From the NCBI RefSeq assembly GCF_014596565.1, contig NZ_NOIN01000005.1, positions 124,001 through 188,000 of the forward strand: 64,000 nucleotides of DNA, written 5' to 3'. The notes below the pieces were generated by a model. The model was not told where the DNA came from. It searched no databases and worked only from the letters and a program-made list of their open reading frames with translations. Of this stretch, positions 38,705 through 47,604 are shown one piece after another (positions within the stretch are counted from its first letter, which is position 1; each line of letters begins with the position of its first letter). This stretch comes from Pseudomonas sp. PSB18. GTDB taxonomy: Bacteria > Pseudomonadota > Gammaproteobacteria > Pseudomonadales > Pseudomonadaceae. The translations under genes were made by a program, and so were the position numbers.

Positions 38705-39483
38705 CTTGATTCATGTCCTTGTGAAGAAAGTGTGGCCAAGCGGCCCTGGAGAGCGCGGAACGCGATGCCGCGCTCGTCGCCCAGTACAAAGGTGTTAACC
38801 CCTCGGGCACGCCAGCGGGCGTGGTCGTCGGGTTGGCGGGGAATGGCGCAATAGGGAACCCCGGCTTCGCGGGCCGCCTGCCAAGTGTCCAGCAAGGTTT
38901 GTTGCACCGCCGGCGTGTCGATCTGCCAGGGCGTGCCGAGGGACTGGGACAGGTCCGCCGCGCCTTCGAGGATCATGTCCAGGCCGGGCACCGCCGCAAT
39001 GTCCGCCGCACGCCGTGCGCCTTCGGCGCTTTCGATCATCGCCACCACCATGATTTGCTCGTTGGCCAGCCCCACGTATTCGGCCAGGCTGTGTTTGCCA
39101 AACGAACCGGGGCGCCCGGCATTCAGGCTGCGCCGCCCCAACGGGTGGTACTTGCACGCGGCAATCGCCTCGGCCAGTTGCGCCGGGCTTTCAATCATCG
39201 GCAACACGACGCCCTGGGCGCCGCCATCGAGCAGACGTAGCAGGGTTTTCGGATTCAGGTCCGCCACCCGCACCAAGGGTGTGATGGCGTAGGCTTCGGC
39301 CATGCGGATCATGTGCTCCACGGTTTCCGGGTTGATCAGCACATGCTCCATGTCGATGATCACGAAGTCGTAGCCCGCCTCGGCGATCAACTCGATCGCC
39401 ATCGCCGACGGAATCGAGCTGATCAGGCCGTAGGCAGCCTGGCCGGCACCGAGCTTGAGTTTCAGTTGATTGGTTCTCAGCAT
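38701..39483 (-). CDS. acsB: HpcH/HpaI aldolase-family protein AcsB
   Basis: A 260-residue class II aldolase/citrate-lyase-like protein with DFVIIDMEHVLINPETVE, GAQGVVLPMIESPAQLA and VVAMIESAEGARRA (the metal glutamate is in MIES). Homologues occur at this place in achromobactin and staphyloferrin B clusters. It may supply or recycle a 2-oxo acid or citrate; its role is not firmly established. It overlaps acsC by seven bases and acsA by four. Confidence 0.87.
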   Translation of the reverse strand: MLRTNQLKLKLGAGQAAYGLISSIPSAMAIELIAEAGYDFVIIDMEHVLINPETVEHMIRMAEAYAITPLVRVADLNPKTLLRLLDGGAQGVVLPMIESPAQLAEAIAACKYHPLGRRSLNAGRPGSFGKHSLAEYVGLANEQIMVVAMIESAEGARRAADIAAVPGLDMILEGAADLSQSLGTPWQIDTPAVQQTLLDTWQAAREAGVPYCAIPRQPDDHARWRARGVNTFVLGDERGIAFRALQGRLATLSSQGHESR

Positions 39484-41333
39484 GGCTGCGGCCTGAAGGC
39501 GTGCAGCGGATTGGGCACCGACTTGAAGCGCCGCTCGCCGTCGCCCAACAGACGACGCTTGGTCAGCTCTTCCACTTCATAGGAAGGCGCGAACACGTCG
39601 AACAGCCCGAAGCGCTCGCGGTGTTGCGGGTGCGCAGCCTGGTAAGCCGTGATGACGTCGGCGGTCATCTGCCAGAAGCGGGTTTCATCCAACTGATAAT
39701 GCTGGCGCAGGAAAATCGCCATTTCCGCCAGGCAGATGAAGAAGAAACAGTCGCAGGAGAAGTCCCGCACCGCGTTCACGTCATCGGTGAGGATGAACGA
39801 GTTGCGGTTCAGCTTTGCATGGCTGGCGGGCAATGGCACCAGGGTCGGGCACAGCTGCGGCCGCGCCAGGTGCGCCGGGGAGTAACGCACCCCATCGTGG
39901 AAGTCCTTGAGGGCGATGCGTTGCGGCCAACCGTCCCGGGTGATCAGCACTATGTTCTGGCCATGGGACTCCATGCCGATGCCTTCGGCATAGAGTATGT
40001 GAATGATCGGCGGCACCGTGACGTCCAGCAGCCGCTGGGTCCAGGCCTGCAAACCGTACTGGGCGATCCAGGCATCGATGAATGGCAGCTGCTCGCCCTG
40101 GCCGTAGCGGTTTTCCACATGGCTCAGGCCATTGAACGGCACCGCTTGCTCATCGGGCTTGAGGTAGGCATGGAGGCTTTCACGCCAGATCGCGCCGAGG
40201 GTGCCGTAGGCTAGAGGGGCGCGGGTGGCCGGTAGGTGGTCGTAGCTGAAACTGACCCCGGCCACCTCACCGAGGATGACGAAATCCAGGGCGCGGGCGG
40301 TGCTGTCGGTGGCGATCAACTGTTGCAGCCAGTCGGTGATGATCGGCCCGTTCATCACCGTATGCCGTGCCAGAATCCGCGTACTGGAGGTGTTGGTCAT
40401 GCTCATCGCCAGCTTGACATAAGGGCGCTCGGGCGCGCTGGCGTTGGCCAGGGTGCGGATCGATTGCTGGGCCTTGTACTGATCCTGCGAGGTACCCAGG
40501 TAGATCAGTTCGCCGCTGAGCAGTTCGGGGTAGAACGTCGGGACGATGGTGTTTTCCCACTGCCACGGATGCACGGGAATCACCCAGTAAGCGTCCGGCG
40601 ACTGACCGCGGCCTTCGAGAATCGTCGCCAGCTGTTGCAGGCGCGTCTCCCCTGCTTCCTGACGGATGAACGCGTTGAAATCCATCTTGCTGGAATGGTT
40701 CATCGCCCCGCAGGACTTGGCCACGGCCAGCCAGACGATGGCGATGGGGTTGGCGAACTCCGGCCCGTAGCGGGTGTTGTCGTGCAGGGAGAAACCGATC
40801 CGCGATTTGTAGCACGGGTGGTAGCTGTGGGCGTCCATGAAGTGCTGTTCCAGCGCATCCACATCCAGCCGATGGGGCGCACGCGGTGCACGGTAGCCTT
40901 GGCTGCGGGATTGCAGATCCTTGAGCTGGGTCTGCTCCAGCTCCTGGATAAAGCGCGGCAGGTGGGCGCTGCCCTCGAATTCGCTGAGCAGTTCGGCCAG
41001 CGCCTGGTGCAGGTCAGGTGCCTGGGAGTGGCCCTCGGCATCGACGCGCTCAAGGCTGGCGTGATCCAGGCGGATCAGCTCGAAACTGCTGCTGCGCAGG
41101 CCGTTGCAGTGGTATTGCACCGGTTGTAGCGCGGCATCGGTGCCTTGCACGGTGAAACGATAGCGGCCGTTCGCCAGCGCCTGACACTGGTACGCCAGCA
41201 CGTCTTCGTACAGCAGGGTTTGCAGCAGTTGACCGACCACCCGCTGTTGGACTTTTACCCGGACATCGGCATCGGTGCCCGCCAGCCAGGCGCCTGGGGC
41301 GCTGGACTGCGGGGCTTGTTCAAAAATCGTCAT
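39477..41333 (-). CDS. acsC: achromobactin NIS synthetase AcsC
   Basis: A 618-residue IucA/IucC-family synthetase with DAHSYHPCYKSRIGF (ATP-binding His/Lys/Arg motif), VHPWQWENTIVP, and the C-terminal GIGMESHGQNIVL plus RIALKDFHDG. The family condenses citrate derivatives with 2,4-diaminobutyrate-type amines. The ATG follows AAGGAA; 16 bases separate it from the MFS gene. Third of the three NIS synthetases needed for achromobactin. Confidence 0.89.
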   Translation of the reverse strand: MTIFEQAPQSSAPGAWLAGTDADVRVKVQQRVVGQLLQTLLYEDVLAYQCQALANGRYRFTVQGTDAALQPVQYHCNGLRSSSFELIRLDHASLERVDAEGHSQAPDLHQALAELLSEFEGSAHLPRFIQELEQTQLKDLQSRSQGYRAPRAPHRLDVDALEQHFMDAHSYHPCYKSRIGFSLHDNTRYGPEFANPIAIVWLAVAKSCGAMNHSSKMDFNAFIRQEAGETRLQQLATILEGRGQSPDAYWVIPVHPWQWENTIVPTFYPELLSGELIYLGTSQDQYKAQQSIRTLANASAPERPYVKLAMSMTNTSSTRILARHTVMNGPIITDWLQQLIATDSTARALDFVILGEVAGVSFSYDHLPATRAPLAYGTLGAIWRESLHAYLKPDEQAVPFNGLSHVENRYGQGEQLPFIDAWIAQYGLQAWTQRLLDVTVPPIIHILYAEGIGMESHGQNIVLITRDGWPQRIALKDFHDGVRYSPAHLARPQLCPTLVPLPASHAKLNRNSFILTDDVNAVRDFSCDCFFFICLAEMAIFLRQHYQLDETRFWQMTADVITAYQAAHPQHRERFGLFDVFAPSYEVEELTKRRLLGDGERRFKSVPNPLHAFRPQPC

Positions 41334-41349
41334 GGGAATTCCTTATCGT

Positions 41350-42756
41350 TTAACGTTGTTCAAGGGCCGCGGACGGCACCGAGGCCGCCCGTTCCGGCAT
41401 GGGGAAGCGCCAGGCGCAGGGCAAGGCCAACAGGATCAGTACGCCGGTGGCGATGAATACTTCGCTGACGGCGCCCGAGGTGCGCAGCGCAGAACCTGCC
41501 TCGGCGCCCAGGCGCATTTCCAGCCAGAGCGAGGCGATCACGATGGCCAGCGACGACACGAGACGCCGGGAGATGTTGTTCATCGCCGCGCCCTGGGTGA
41601 CCATCGGCTCCGGCAAGGCGTTGAGCCCTGCGGTGGTCACCGGCATATAGGAAAGCCCCAGCCCGGCACCGCGCACCATCATCAAGACGAACACCGTGGC
41701 AATGCTGGCCTGGGGGGTGAGCATGCCCAGGGCCAGGGTCGACACACCGGTCAGCAACATGCCCGCCGACACCACCGTCCGTGGCCCGTGCCGGTCGAGC
41801 AGCTTGCCGCCCATCTGGCCGAACAGGCTGGCGAACCCGGCGGTGCACAGCAGGGCCAACCCGGTCCAGATCGCGCTGTGGCCCAGCACCATCTGCACCA
41901 GCAGCGGCACCAGCACCAGGCACTCGAACATGCCCACCGATTGCACCACGGCGATGATCACGCTCAGGCGGTAGCCGCGCAGGTTGAAGATCCGCAGGTT
42001 GAGCAGCGGCTCCGAACGGCTCAGCTCGACGCGCACGAAGGCGATCAGGCACAGCACGCCCGCCGTCAACATCGCCAGGTTGAGCGGGTCCAGCAGGCCG
42101 TCGGCGTGGTGCAGGCGACTGGTGGCGACCATCAGCAAGCCGATGCCCGAGGCGATCAGCAGATACCCGGCGAAATCGAACGGTTTGCGCTGCGGCGGTT
42201 CGGAAACCGGCAACACGCCCACTCCCAGGATCAGCGCCACCAGCCCGATGGGCACGTTCATCAGGAACAGCGAGCGCCAGCTGAACCACTCCAGCAGCAG
42301 GCTGCCGCACAACGGCCCCACCGCCGGCGCGAGCATGACCACGGCACTCCACAGCCCCGTGACCCGCCCCCGTTCGTCCTTGGCATACACCGAGAAAATG
42401 ATCGCCAGGGACAACGGGATCATCAGCCCGCTGGCGATCCCCTGGACCACCCGTGCCGCAATCACCATTACTATCGAGTCAGCCACCGCGCCCATCAGCG
42501 AACTGCCGATGAACAGCGCCACGCCCCACAGATACAAGCGCTTGCGGCCGAGGCGCTGGCTCAGGAAGCTGGTCAGCGGCATGGTCATGCCCATGGCGGT
42601 CATGAAACCCGCGACGATCCAGGTCGCCATCAGCGGCCCGATGGCAAACGCCGCCATGAACGCCGGCAACGCCGGGTTCAGCGAGCTGTTATTGAGGCTG
42701 ACCGTGAGCGTGCCCAACATGACGTTGATCACCACCCAGTGACGCGGCACCGTCAC
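41350..42756 (-). CDS. MFS transporter (DHA2/EmrB-type), probable achromobactin exporter
   Basis: A 468-residue, 14-helix major facilitator with SFLSQRLGRKRLYLWGVALF (motif A region), RVVQGIASGLMIPLSLAI and MLAPAVGPLCGSLLLEW (motif C). It matches the yhcA gene in the equivalent place of achromobactin clusters, and probably exports the finished siderophore across the inner membrane. A GTG start is inferred from the GTGA overlap with the acsE stop and an upstream GGAG. Confidence 0.88.
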   Translation of the reverse strand: MTVPRHWVVINVMLGTLTVSLNNSSLNPALPAFMAAFAIGPLMATWIVAGFMTAMGMTMPLTSFLSQRLGRKRLYLWGVALFIGSSLMGAVADSIVMVIAARVVQGIASGLMIPLSLAIIFSVYAKDERGRVTGLWSAVVMLAPAVGPLCGSLLLEWFSWRSLFLMNVPIGLVALILGVGVLPVSEPPQRKPFDFAGYLLIASGIGLLMVATSRLHHADGLLDPLNLAMLTAGVLCLIAFVRVELSRSEPLLNLRIFNLRGYRLSVIIAVVQSVGMFECLVLVPLLVQMVLGHSAIWTGLALLCTAGFASLFGQMGGKLLDRHGPRTVVSAGMLLTGVSTLALGMLTPQASIATVFVLMMVRGAGLGLSYMPVTTAGLNALPEPMVTQGAAMNNISRRLVSSLAIVIASLWLEMRLGAEAGSALRTSGAVSEVFIATGVLILLALPCAWRFPMPERAASVPSAALEQR

Positions 42757-43964
42757 AACCGCGCTCCAGGCGCAGTGGCGCCGACGAACTGTTGCAGCGG
42801 ACGCGGATGACACAGGAAATCCGCGTGGGAGATGTTGTAGCCATAGGCACCGGCCATGGGCAGTACCAACAGGTCACCCACCTCAGCGCCTTGCAACTGG
42901 CGGCCGCGGCTCAACACATCCTTGGGCGTGCACAGCTGGCCGACCACGGTCCAGGCCTGCGCGGTGTACGGCTGCGGCTTGCGCCGGCGTGGCAGGTGAA
43001 TGACCGGATGATCGTGACTCTGGGCCGCCGGCAGGCGGAACTGATGGGTTCCGCCACGACAGACCAGGAAGTGCTCGCCATGGCTGGTCTTGGTGTCCAG
43101 CACTTCGATCACGTAATAACCACAGAATGCACTGATGAAACGGCCCGGCTCGAAACGCACCACCGGCGCCTGCTCATGCCGCCCCAGGGACTTGCCCAGG
43201 TGCCGGCACAGACGCTGCCAGTCGAAGCGCTGGTCGCTCAGGTAGTCGACGCCGATGCCGCCGCCGACGTTCAAGTGGGTCGGTTGCTCGTCCCCGGTCG
43301 CCAGCGCTTTCCATTCGGCCCAGCGGTGCAGGTAGAAGTCCAATAGCTGCTCGTGCCGCTCCACCGAGTTCTGGTGGGACATCGCATGCACATGAAAACC
43401 CTTGAGACTCAGGTGACTGAACGCCTGCACCCGTCGCACGGCTTCCGGCAACTCCGCTTCATCGATACCGAAAGGCGTCGCGGTGCCGGCCATCGCCAGT
43501 TTGCTCGACAGGGTCGACGGCAACTGCGGGTTGATGCGGATGAACACCGGCTGGACACGACCGGCCTGTTGCGCAAGACGTTGCAGGCGGTCGATTTCAT
43601 TGAGGCTTTCCAGATGGATCGCCTCGACGCCGTTCTCCAGGGCGGCACGCAGGTCCGAATCGAGTTTGCCCGGCCCGGAGAACACGTAGGGCTTGCGCGT
43701 CGGGCACGCCACGACCCGCTCGATCTCGCCGCCCGAGGAAATCTCGAAACCGCTGACCAGGGGGGCCAGGGCGGCGAGCAGCGGCGCTTCGCTGTTGGCC
43801 TTGATCGCGTAATACAGCTCCACACCAGAGGGCAGCGCGGCCATGACCTCGCTGACATGCCGGGTCAGCGCCTCAAGGTCATAGACAAACAGCGCCAGCG
43901 GATCTTCGCTGTTGCGTCGGGCCGCATCGATGGCGGCCATCACCGTTTCGGGCAGGTCACGCAT
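42753..43964 (-). CDS. acsE: PLP-dependent decarboxylase AcsE
   Basis: A 403-residue fold-type III decarboxylase (diaminopimelate/ornithine decarboxylase family). The PLP lysine is in LYYAIKAN (about K55), with GFEISSGGEIERV, LNVGGGIGVDY and the C-terminal GAYGYNISHADFL. In achromobactin synthesis AcsE is thought to decarboxylate the citryl-serine intermediate, giving the ethanolamine part. It starts inside the end of acsD by eight bases. Confidence 0.9.
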   Translation of the reverse strand: MRDLPETVMAAIDAARRNSEDPLALFVYDLEALTRHVSEVMAALPSGVELYYAIKANSEAPLLAALAPLVSGFEISSGGEIERVVACPTRKPYVFSGPGKLDSDLRAALENGVEAIHLESLNEIDRLQRLAQQAGRVQPVFIRINPQLPSTLSSKLAMAGTATPFGIDEAELPEAVRRVQAFSHLSLKGFHVHAMSHQNSVERHEQLLDFYLHRWAEWKALATGDEQPTHLNVGGGIGVDYLSDQRFDWQRLCRHLGKSLGRHEQAPVVRFEPGRFISAFCGYYVIEVLDTKTSHGEHFLVCRGGTHQFRLPAAQSHDHPVIHLPRRRKPQPYTAQAWTVVGQLCTPKDVLSRGRQLQGAEVGDLLVLPMAGAYGYNISHADFLCHPRPLQQFVGATAPGARL

Positions 43965-45741
43965 AACGCACCTCCTCGCCCCAAGGCGAACGCAGGCTGA
44001 CGTAACCGGCCTGACGATCGGCCTTGGCGGCCAGGCGCACCTTCAGATTGGTCTTGCAGGGGATCGATTCGCCAGCGATCAACGCGTCCAGTTCCGGCGC
44101 CGGCCGTACCAGTTCCTGACGAATGCTGCGCAGTTGACGCGCCACCCGTTCCCACATCAACGGAGCCAGGTGCGGACGCTCCCAACTCAGGGCCAGCACC
44201 GCTTCGGACAGGTTGTTGATCAGCAGGCAATAACTGATGCGACTCCAGCCCTGCTCGCGGCTATAGACCAGCGACTGTCGCACACGGGGATGCAGGCCGA
44301 CGTCAATGCCGGACATGCCCAGCTCCTCGGTCAGCTTGACCCCTTCGAAATCCCGCAGCAGCAGTTGCTGTGGCTGACCGTCGTCGTGGATCAGCACGCT
44401 GTTCTGCAGGTGCGGCTCCATCACGACGCCGTGGTTGAAAAACAGCGCCAGCACCGGACGCAGCAACAACGCCTGGTAGCGGTCGAACCAGTCGAGCAGT
44501 TGCCCGTCCTCCAGCGCCTGACCGTTGAAACCCTGCAGGAATTCGTGGACCAGCGGCTGAGAGTGGATATCCCGGGCGAACAGCGTACCGGCCATGATGC
44601 TGACGTCGGCGCCGCCGCGACGGCAGAAGTTCTCCCGCAGGATCGCGCCGGTCTGCTCGCGGAACCAGTGGCTGTCGGCTTCGCTCGCGTGCCTGGGTGC
44701 CCAGCTCAACGAACCCGGCTCGGCCACGGTGGACAGGCCGCCGAGGGTTTGCGGCTGGGTCTGCTGCAAGCGTTGGAACAGTTGGTCGATGATCAGGGTG
44801 CTTTCCAGCTCATACCAGGCGTTCTTGCGCACGCAGTTGGTGATGCGCACGTTCAACGAGCCCTTGATGAAATAGTCATGCCCTTCGATGTACCAGGTGC
44901 GCATGGAGGCCGTCGGGCTGGCCAGCGCACCGGTGGTGCCCAGGTCGCGCAGCTCGCCCAGCGCCAGTTGCTGTTGCACCCGCCGGTCTTGCACGAACAG
45001 CTGTGCCTGGACCGGGTGCAGGCAAATGATCGCCCGGCCCGGCCGGGCACGGCTCTGGTCGGCGAACCCGGCCAGTACTTGCTCTTCAGTCAACCCGTTG
45101 GCGGAGATCCGCAGCCCTTCGCGCGGGACCTCGAACAGGTGCAGTGCCGTCCGCGCCTGGAATTCGGGCGCGTAGGTTTCCTGGGCCAGATGGGCCGGCC
45201 AGAGCCGCGCCTTGGGCGCCGGGTGATTCGGATGACCAAACCAAAGCCCCTGTTCGCTGGCCAGGTAGTTGCTCAGCGGCGCCGGACCCTCAGCGTCGAT
45301 GTTGTGGGCGACGATGGCGGCGGTCAGGGACTGGCTTTGCAGCACCTGCTCGAGTAACTCGCCGTTGCTGGCACAGGTCATGTGCTCACACGCACCGAGC
45401 AGTTGCGCGACGAACTCGGGGAATGCCAGGTTGCTCCACGACGTATCGCCCTGCCGCGCATACACATCGGACAGGTAGCGATGGCTGCCGAGACGGTCGC
45501 GACGATCCACCAGCACGAAGAACTGCTGGCCGTTGGGCAGGCTGATCGTCAGGGGAATTCCCTTCGACTGCAGCCCTTCCAGGTAACTTCCGGGTGCAAT
45601 GCCACGCATATCCCGGGGCCAGTGATAATCCAGGCAGTTTTCCGGCAATGCGAATTCCTTGATCAAACAATTGAGCAAGGCGCGAGTACTCGCCAATTCG
45701 CTGACGCGGTGGGATAAAGCAGCACGATCGGGATATTGCAT
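43957..45741 (-). CDS. acsD: achromobactin NIS synthetase AcsD (citrate desymmetrising)
   Basis: A 594-residue IucA/IucC-family synthetase with WFGHPNHPAPKARLW (ATP motif), ICLHPVQAQLFVQD and the C-terminal EPHLQNSVLIHDDG plus LLLRDFEGVKL. AcsD orthologues use ATP to join citrate to L-serine as the first committed step. The ATG follows GAGGAG six bases upstream, an excellent site; the frame to 45834 is not needed. A 168-base gap before it, with an inverted repeat, separates it from acsF. Confidence 0.9.
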   Translation of the reverse strand: MQYPDRAALSHRVSELASTRALLNCLIKEFALPENCLDYHWPRDMRGIAPGSYLEGLQSKGIPLTISLPNGQQFFVLVDRRDRLGSHRYLSDVYARQGDTSWSNLAFPEFVAQLLGACEHMTCASNGELLEQVLQSQSLTAAIVAHNIDAEGPAPLSNYLASEQGLWFGHPNHPAPKARLWPAHLAQETYAPEFQARTALHLFEVPREGLRISANGLTEEQVLAGFADQSRARPGRAIICLHPVQAQLFVQDRRVQQQLALGELRDLGTTGALASPTASMRTWYIEGHDYFIKGSLNVRITNCVRKNAWYELESTLIIDQLFQRLQQTQPQTLGGLSTVAEPGSLSWAPRHASEADSHWFREQTGAILRENFCRRGGADVSIMAGTLFARDIHSQPLVHEFLQGFNGQALEDGQLLDWFDRYQALLLRPVLALFFNHGVVMEPHLQNSVLIHDDGQPQQLLLRDFEGVKLTEELGMSGIDVGLHPRVRQSLVYSREQGWSRISYCLLINNLSEAVLALSWERPHLAPLMWERVARQLRSIRQELVRPAPELDALIAGESIPCKTNLKVRLAAKADRQAGYVSLRSPWGEEVRYA

Positions 45742-45874
45742 AGTTACTCCTCGTAACCTGCGGGTTACGGATGACTTCATGTCTGGGCAAGTTCGTTTGT
45801 GCAGCGCCAGGACAATAGGTGCCCGCCTTCCCAACTTCGGGAAAATTGTTTAGCTGTTTATCAAGTGACGGATA

Positions 45875-45889
45875 TGACTTGTATAGTCA
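45875..45889. promoter_or_regulatory. Inverted repeat in the acsF-acsD gap
   Basis: TGACT-TGTAT-AGTCA is a perfect inverted repeat inside an unusually AT-rich 168-base gap in an operon that otherwise has overlapping genes. An outer GTGAC/GTCAC pair surrounds it (45865-45890). It could be a regulator site for an internal promoter of acsD. Confidence 0.4.
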
Positions 45890-45909
45890 CGTATATATCG
45901 AATGATTGT

Positions 45910-47286
45910 TTAATGACGTTCTTGTGAAAGTGCAGCCTGCAGCGCTTGTTCAAATCGTTCCATTACCAGCGCACATTGTTCGTCATCGATGATCAACGGC
46001 GGCAACAACCGGATCACGTTGCCCTGGCGCCCCCCTCGCTCAAGCAGCAGCCCGTGGTCGAAACAGTGTTTCTGGATGGCAACGGCCAGGGTGGGGTCGC
46101 CCGGATAGCTGTTCAGGCGATCAGGGGCCTGGCGCTCATCGACGATCTCGATGCCGAGCATCAACCCGCGACCTCGCACCTGGCCGAGGGCCGGATAACG
46201 TTGCTGCAGTGCCATCAGTCGAGTCTTGAGCCAGGCGCCACGACGTTCGGCCTGGGCCGGCAAGTCCTTTTGCTGCAAGGCGTTGAGCGTCGCCAGCCCC
46301 GTGGCCATGGCCATCTGGTTACCCCGGAATGTCCCGGTGTGGGCGCCCGGCTGCCACGCATCGAACTCACGCTTGAGGCCCAGCACCGCCAGCGGCAATC
46401 CCCCTCCTACCGCCTTGGACATGACAATGATGTCCGGCTCGATGCCAGCGTGTTCGAACGCGAACATCCTGCCGGTGCGGCCAAAGCCCGCCTGGACTTC
46501 ATCGATGATCAGCAGGATACCGTGCCGCTGAGTGACCTCGCGGATACGGCGCAACCATTGTGGTGGGGCGCAATTGACACCGCCCTCGCCCTGCACCGCC
46601 TCGAGAATCACCGCTGCGGGCAGCGACACTCCGCTTTCGACGTCCTCGATGAACTGGGTGAAGTAATAGCCCAATGCTTCAATCCCGGCTTCACCGCCGA
46701 TGCCCAGCGGGCAGCGATATTCATGGGGGTACGGCATGAATTGCACGCCCGGCATCAAGGACGCCACGGCATCCTTCGGCCCGGTGTTGCCCGTCACCGA
46801 CAACGCACCGTGGGTCATGCCGTGGTAGCCACCGCTGAAGCTGATGATGTTGCTGCGCCCGGTGAACGTCTTGGCCAGCTTGAGCGCCGCCTCTACCGCG
46901 TCCGCCCCGGACGGCCCGCAGAATTGCAGGCAATAGTCGCGTCCCTGCCCTGGCAGCAGGCTCAACAGCTTTTCACTGAAGGCGTCCTTCTGCGGCGTGG
47001 TGAGGTCCAGGGTGTGCATGGGCATGCCCGAGGAGATGAAGTAATCGATGCTGGCCATGACGTCTGGGTGGTTATGGCCCAAGGCCAATGTTCCGGCCCC
47101 CGCCAGACAGTCGAGGTAGGTCTTGCCCTCTACGTCCGTCACCCATACGCCATGGGCCTTGGCGATGGCCAGGGGCAATTTGCGTGGGTAACTGCGAACA
47201 TTGGATTCGAACTGGCCTTGGCGGCGCAGATAATGGGCATTGTCCTTCTGCAAAGAATCGATGCGTACAGCACTTTCATTCAACAT
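45910..47286 (-). CDS. acsF: diaminobutyrate-2-oxoglutarate aminotransferase AcsF
   Basis: A 458-residue class III aminotransferase that makes L-2,4-diaminobutyrate, two of which enter achromobactin. Motifs: [53 protein letters not shown], and the PLP lysine in [14 protein letters not shown]. The ATG at 47286 follows CAGGA; a TTG nine bases upstream is the alternative. It is preceded by a Fur-box-like sequence and follows the receptor gene. Confidence 0.9.
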   Translation of the reverse strand: MLNESAVRIDSLQKDNAHYLRRQGQFESNVRSYPRKLPLAIAKAHGVWVTDVEGKTYLDCLAGAGTLALGHNHPDVMASIDYFISSGMPMHTLDLTTPQKDAFSEKLLSLLPGQGRDYCLQFCGPSGADAVEAALKLAKTFTGRSNIISFSGGYHGMTHGALSVTGNTGPKDAVASLMPGVQFMPYPHEYRCPLGIGGEAGIEALGYYFTQFIEDVESGVSLPAAVILEAVQGEGGVNCAPPQWLRRIREVTQRHGILLIIDEVQAGFGRTGRMFAFEHAGIEPDIIVMSKAVGGGLPLAVLGLKREFDAWQPGAHTGTFRGNQMAMATGLATLNALQQKDLPAQAERRGAWLKTRLMALQQRYPALGQVRGRGLMLGIEIVDERQAPDRLNSYPGDPTLAVAIQKHCFDHGLLLERGGRQGNVIRLLPPLIIDDEQCALVMERFEQALQAALSQERH

Positions 47287-47604
47287 GAGAATCAATCCTG
47301 ATTAAGTCCCGATATGCAAATTATTCTCATTCGCTGATGAGTGCAATATTTAATTTCAAATAAATTGGAAGTTTTCGGATTCGATTGCTGTTTGAATAAC
47401 GCGCAGGAAAACTTCACCGAAGTGAATTGGATTACTCAGGAATAAACATATGAAGAAAGGCACTTTAATATCAGCGCCGAAAGCCGTGTTAATCAGCTTT
47501 TATATCGAATTACAGGCCTCAAATAATTGCAGATTAATATCAATCAATATCAGAACGATCTATAACTATTGGAAATTAGCTCCGTCCCTGGAGCTGTACA
47601 CAAC
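47287..47604. other. AT-rich gap upstream of acsF
   Basis: About 318 bases without a gene, markedly AT-rich. It holds the Fur-box-like sequence at 47316-47334 and, at the end of the receptor gene, a small hairpin (AGCTCC 47578-47583 / GGAGCT 47590-47595) without a U-run. It probably carries the acsF promoter. Confidence 0.6.
47316..47334 (-). promoter_or_regulatory. Fur box upstream of acsF
   Basis: GCAAATTATTCTCATTCGC matches the 19-base Fur consensus GATAATGATAATCATTATC at 12 positions, including the ATTCTCATT-like core. It lies 30 bases before the acsF start codon, a usual place for iron repression of a siderophore operon. Confidence 0.65.

Noticed and set aside
41275..42810. 511-residue Gln/His-rich plus-strand frame
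   Set aside because: Antisense of the 14-helix MFS gene; the Gln/His bias is what results from reading complementary membrane-protein codons.
36821..45741. Aerobactin or staphyloferrin B as the siderophore product
   Set aside because: Gene content with aminotransferase, serine-type decarboxylase, aldolase and three synthetases in the order F-D-E-MFS-C-B-A fits achromobactin; no lysine monooxygenase or acetylase is present.
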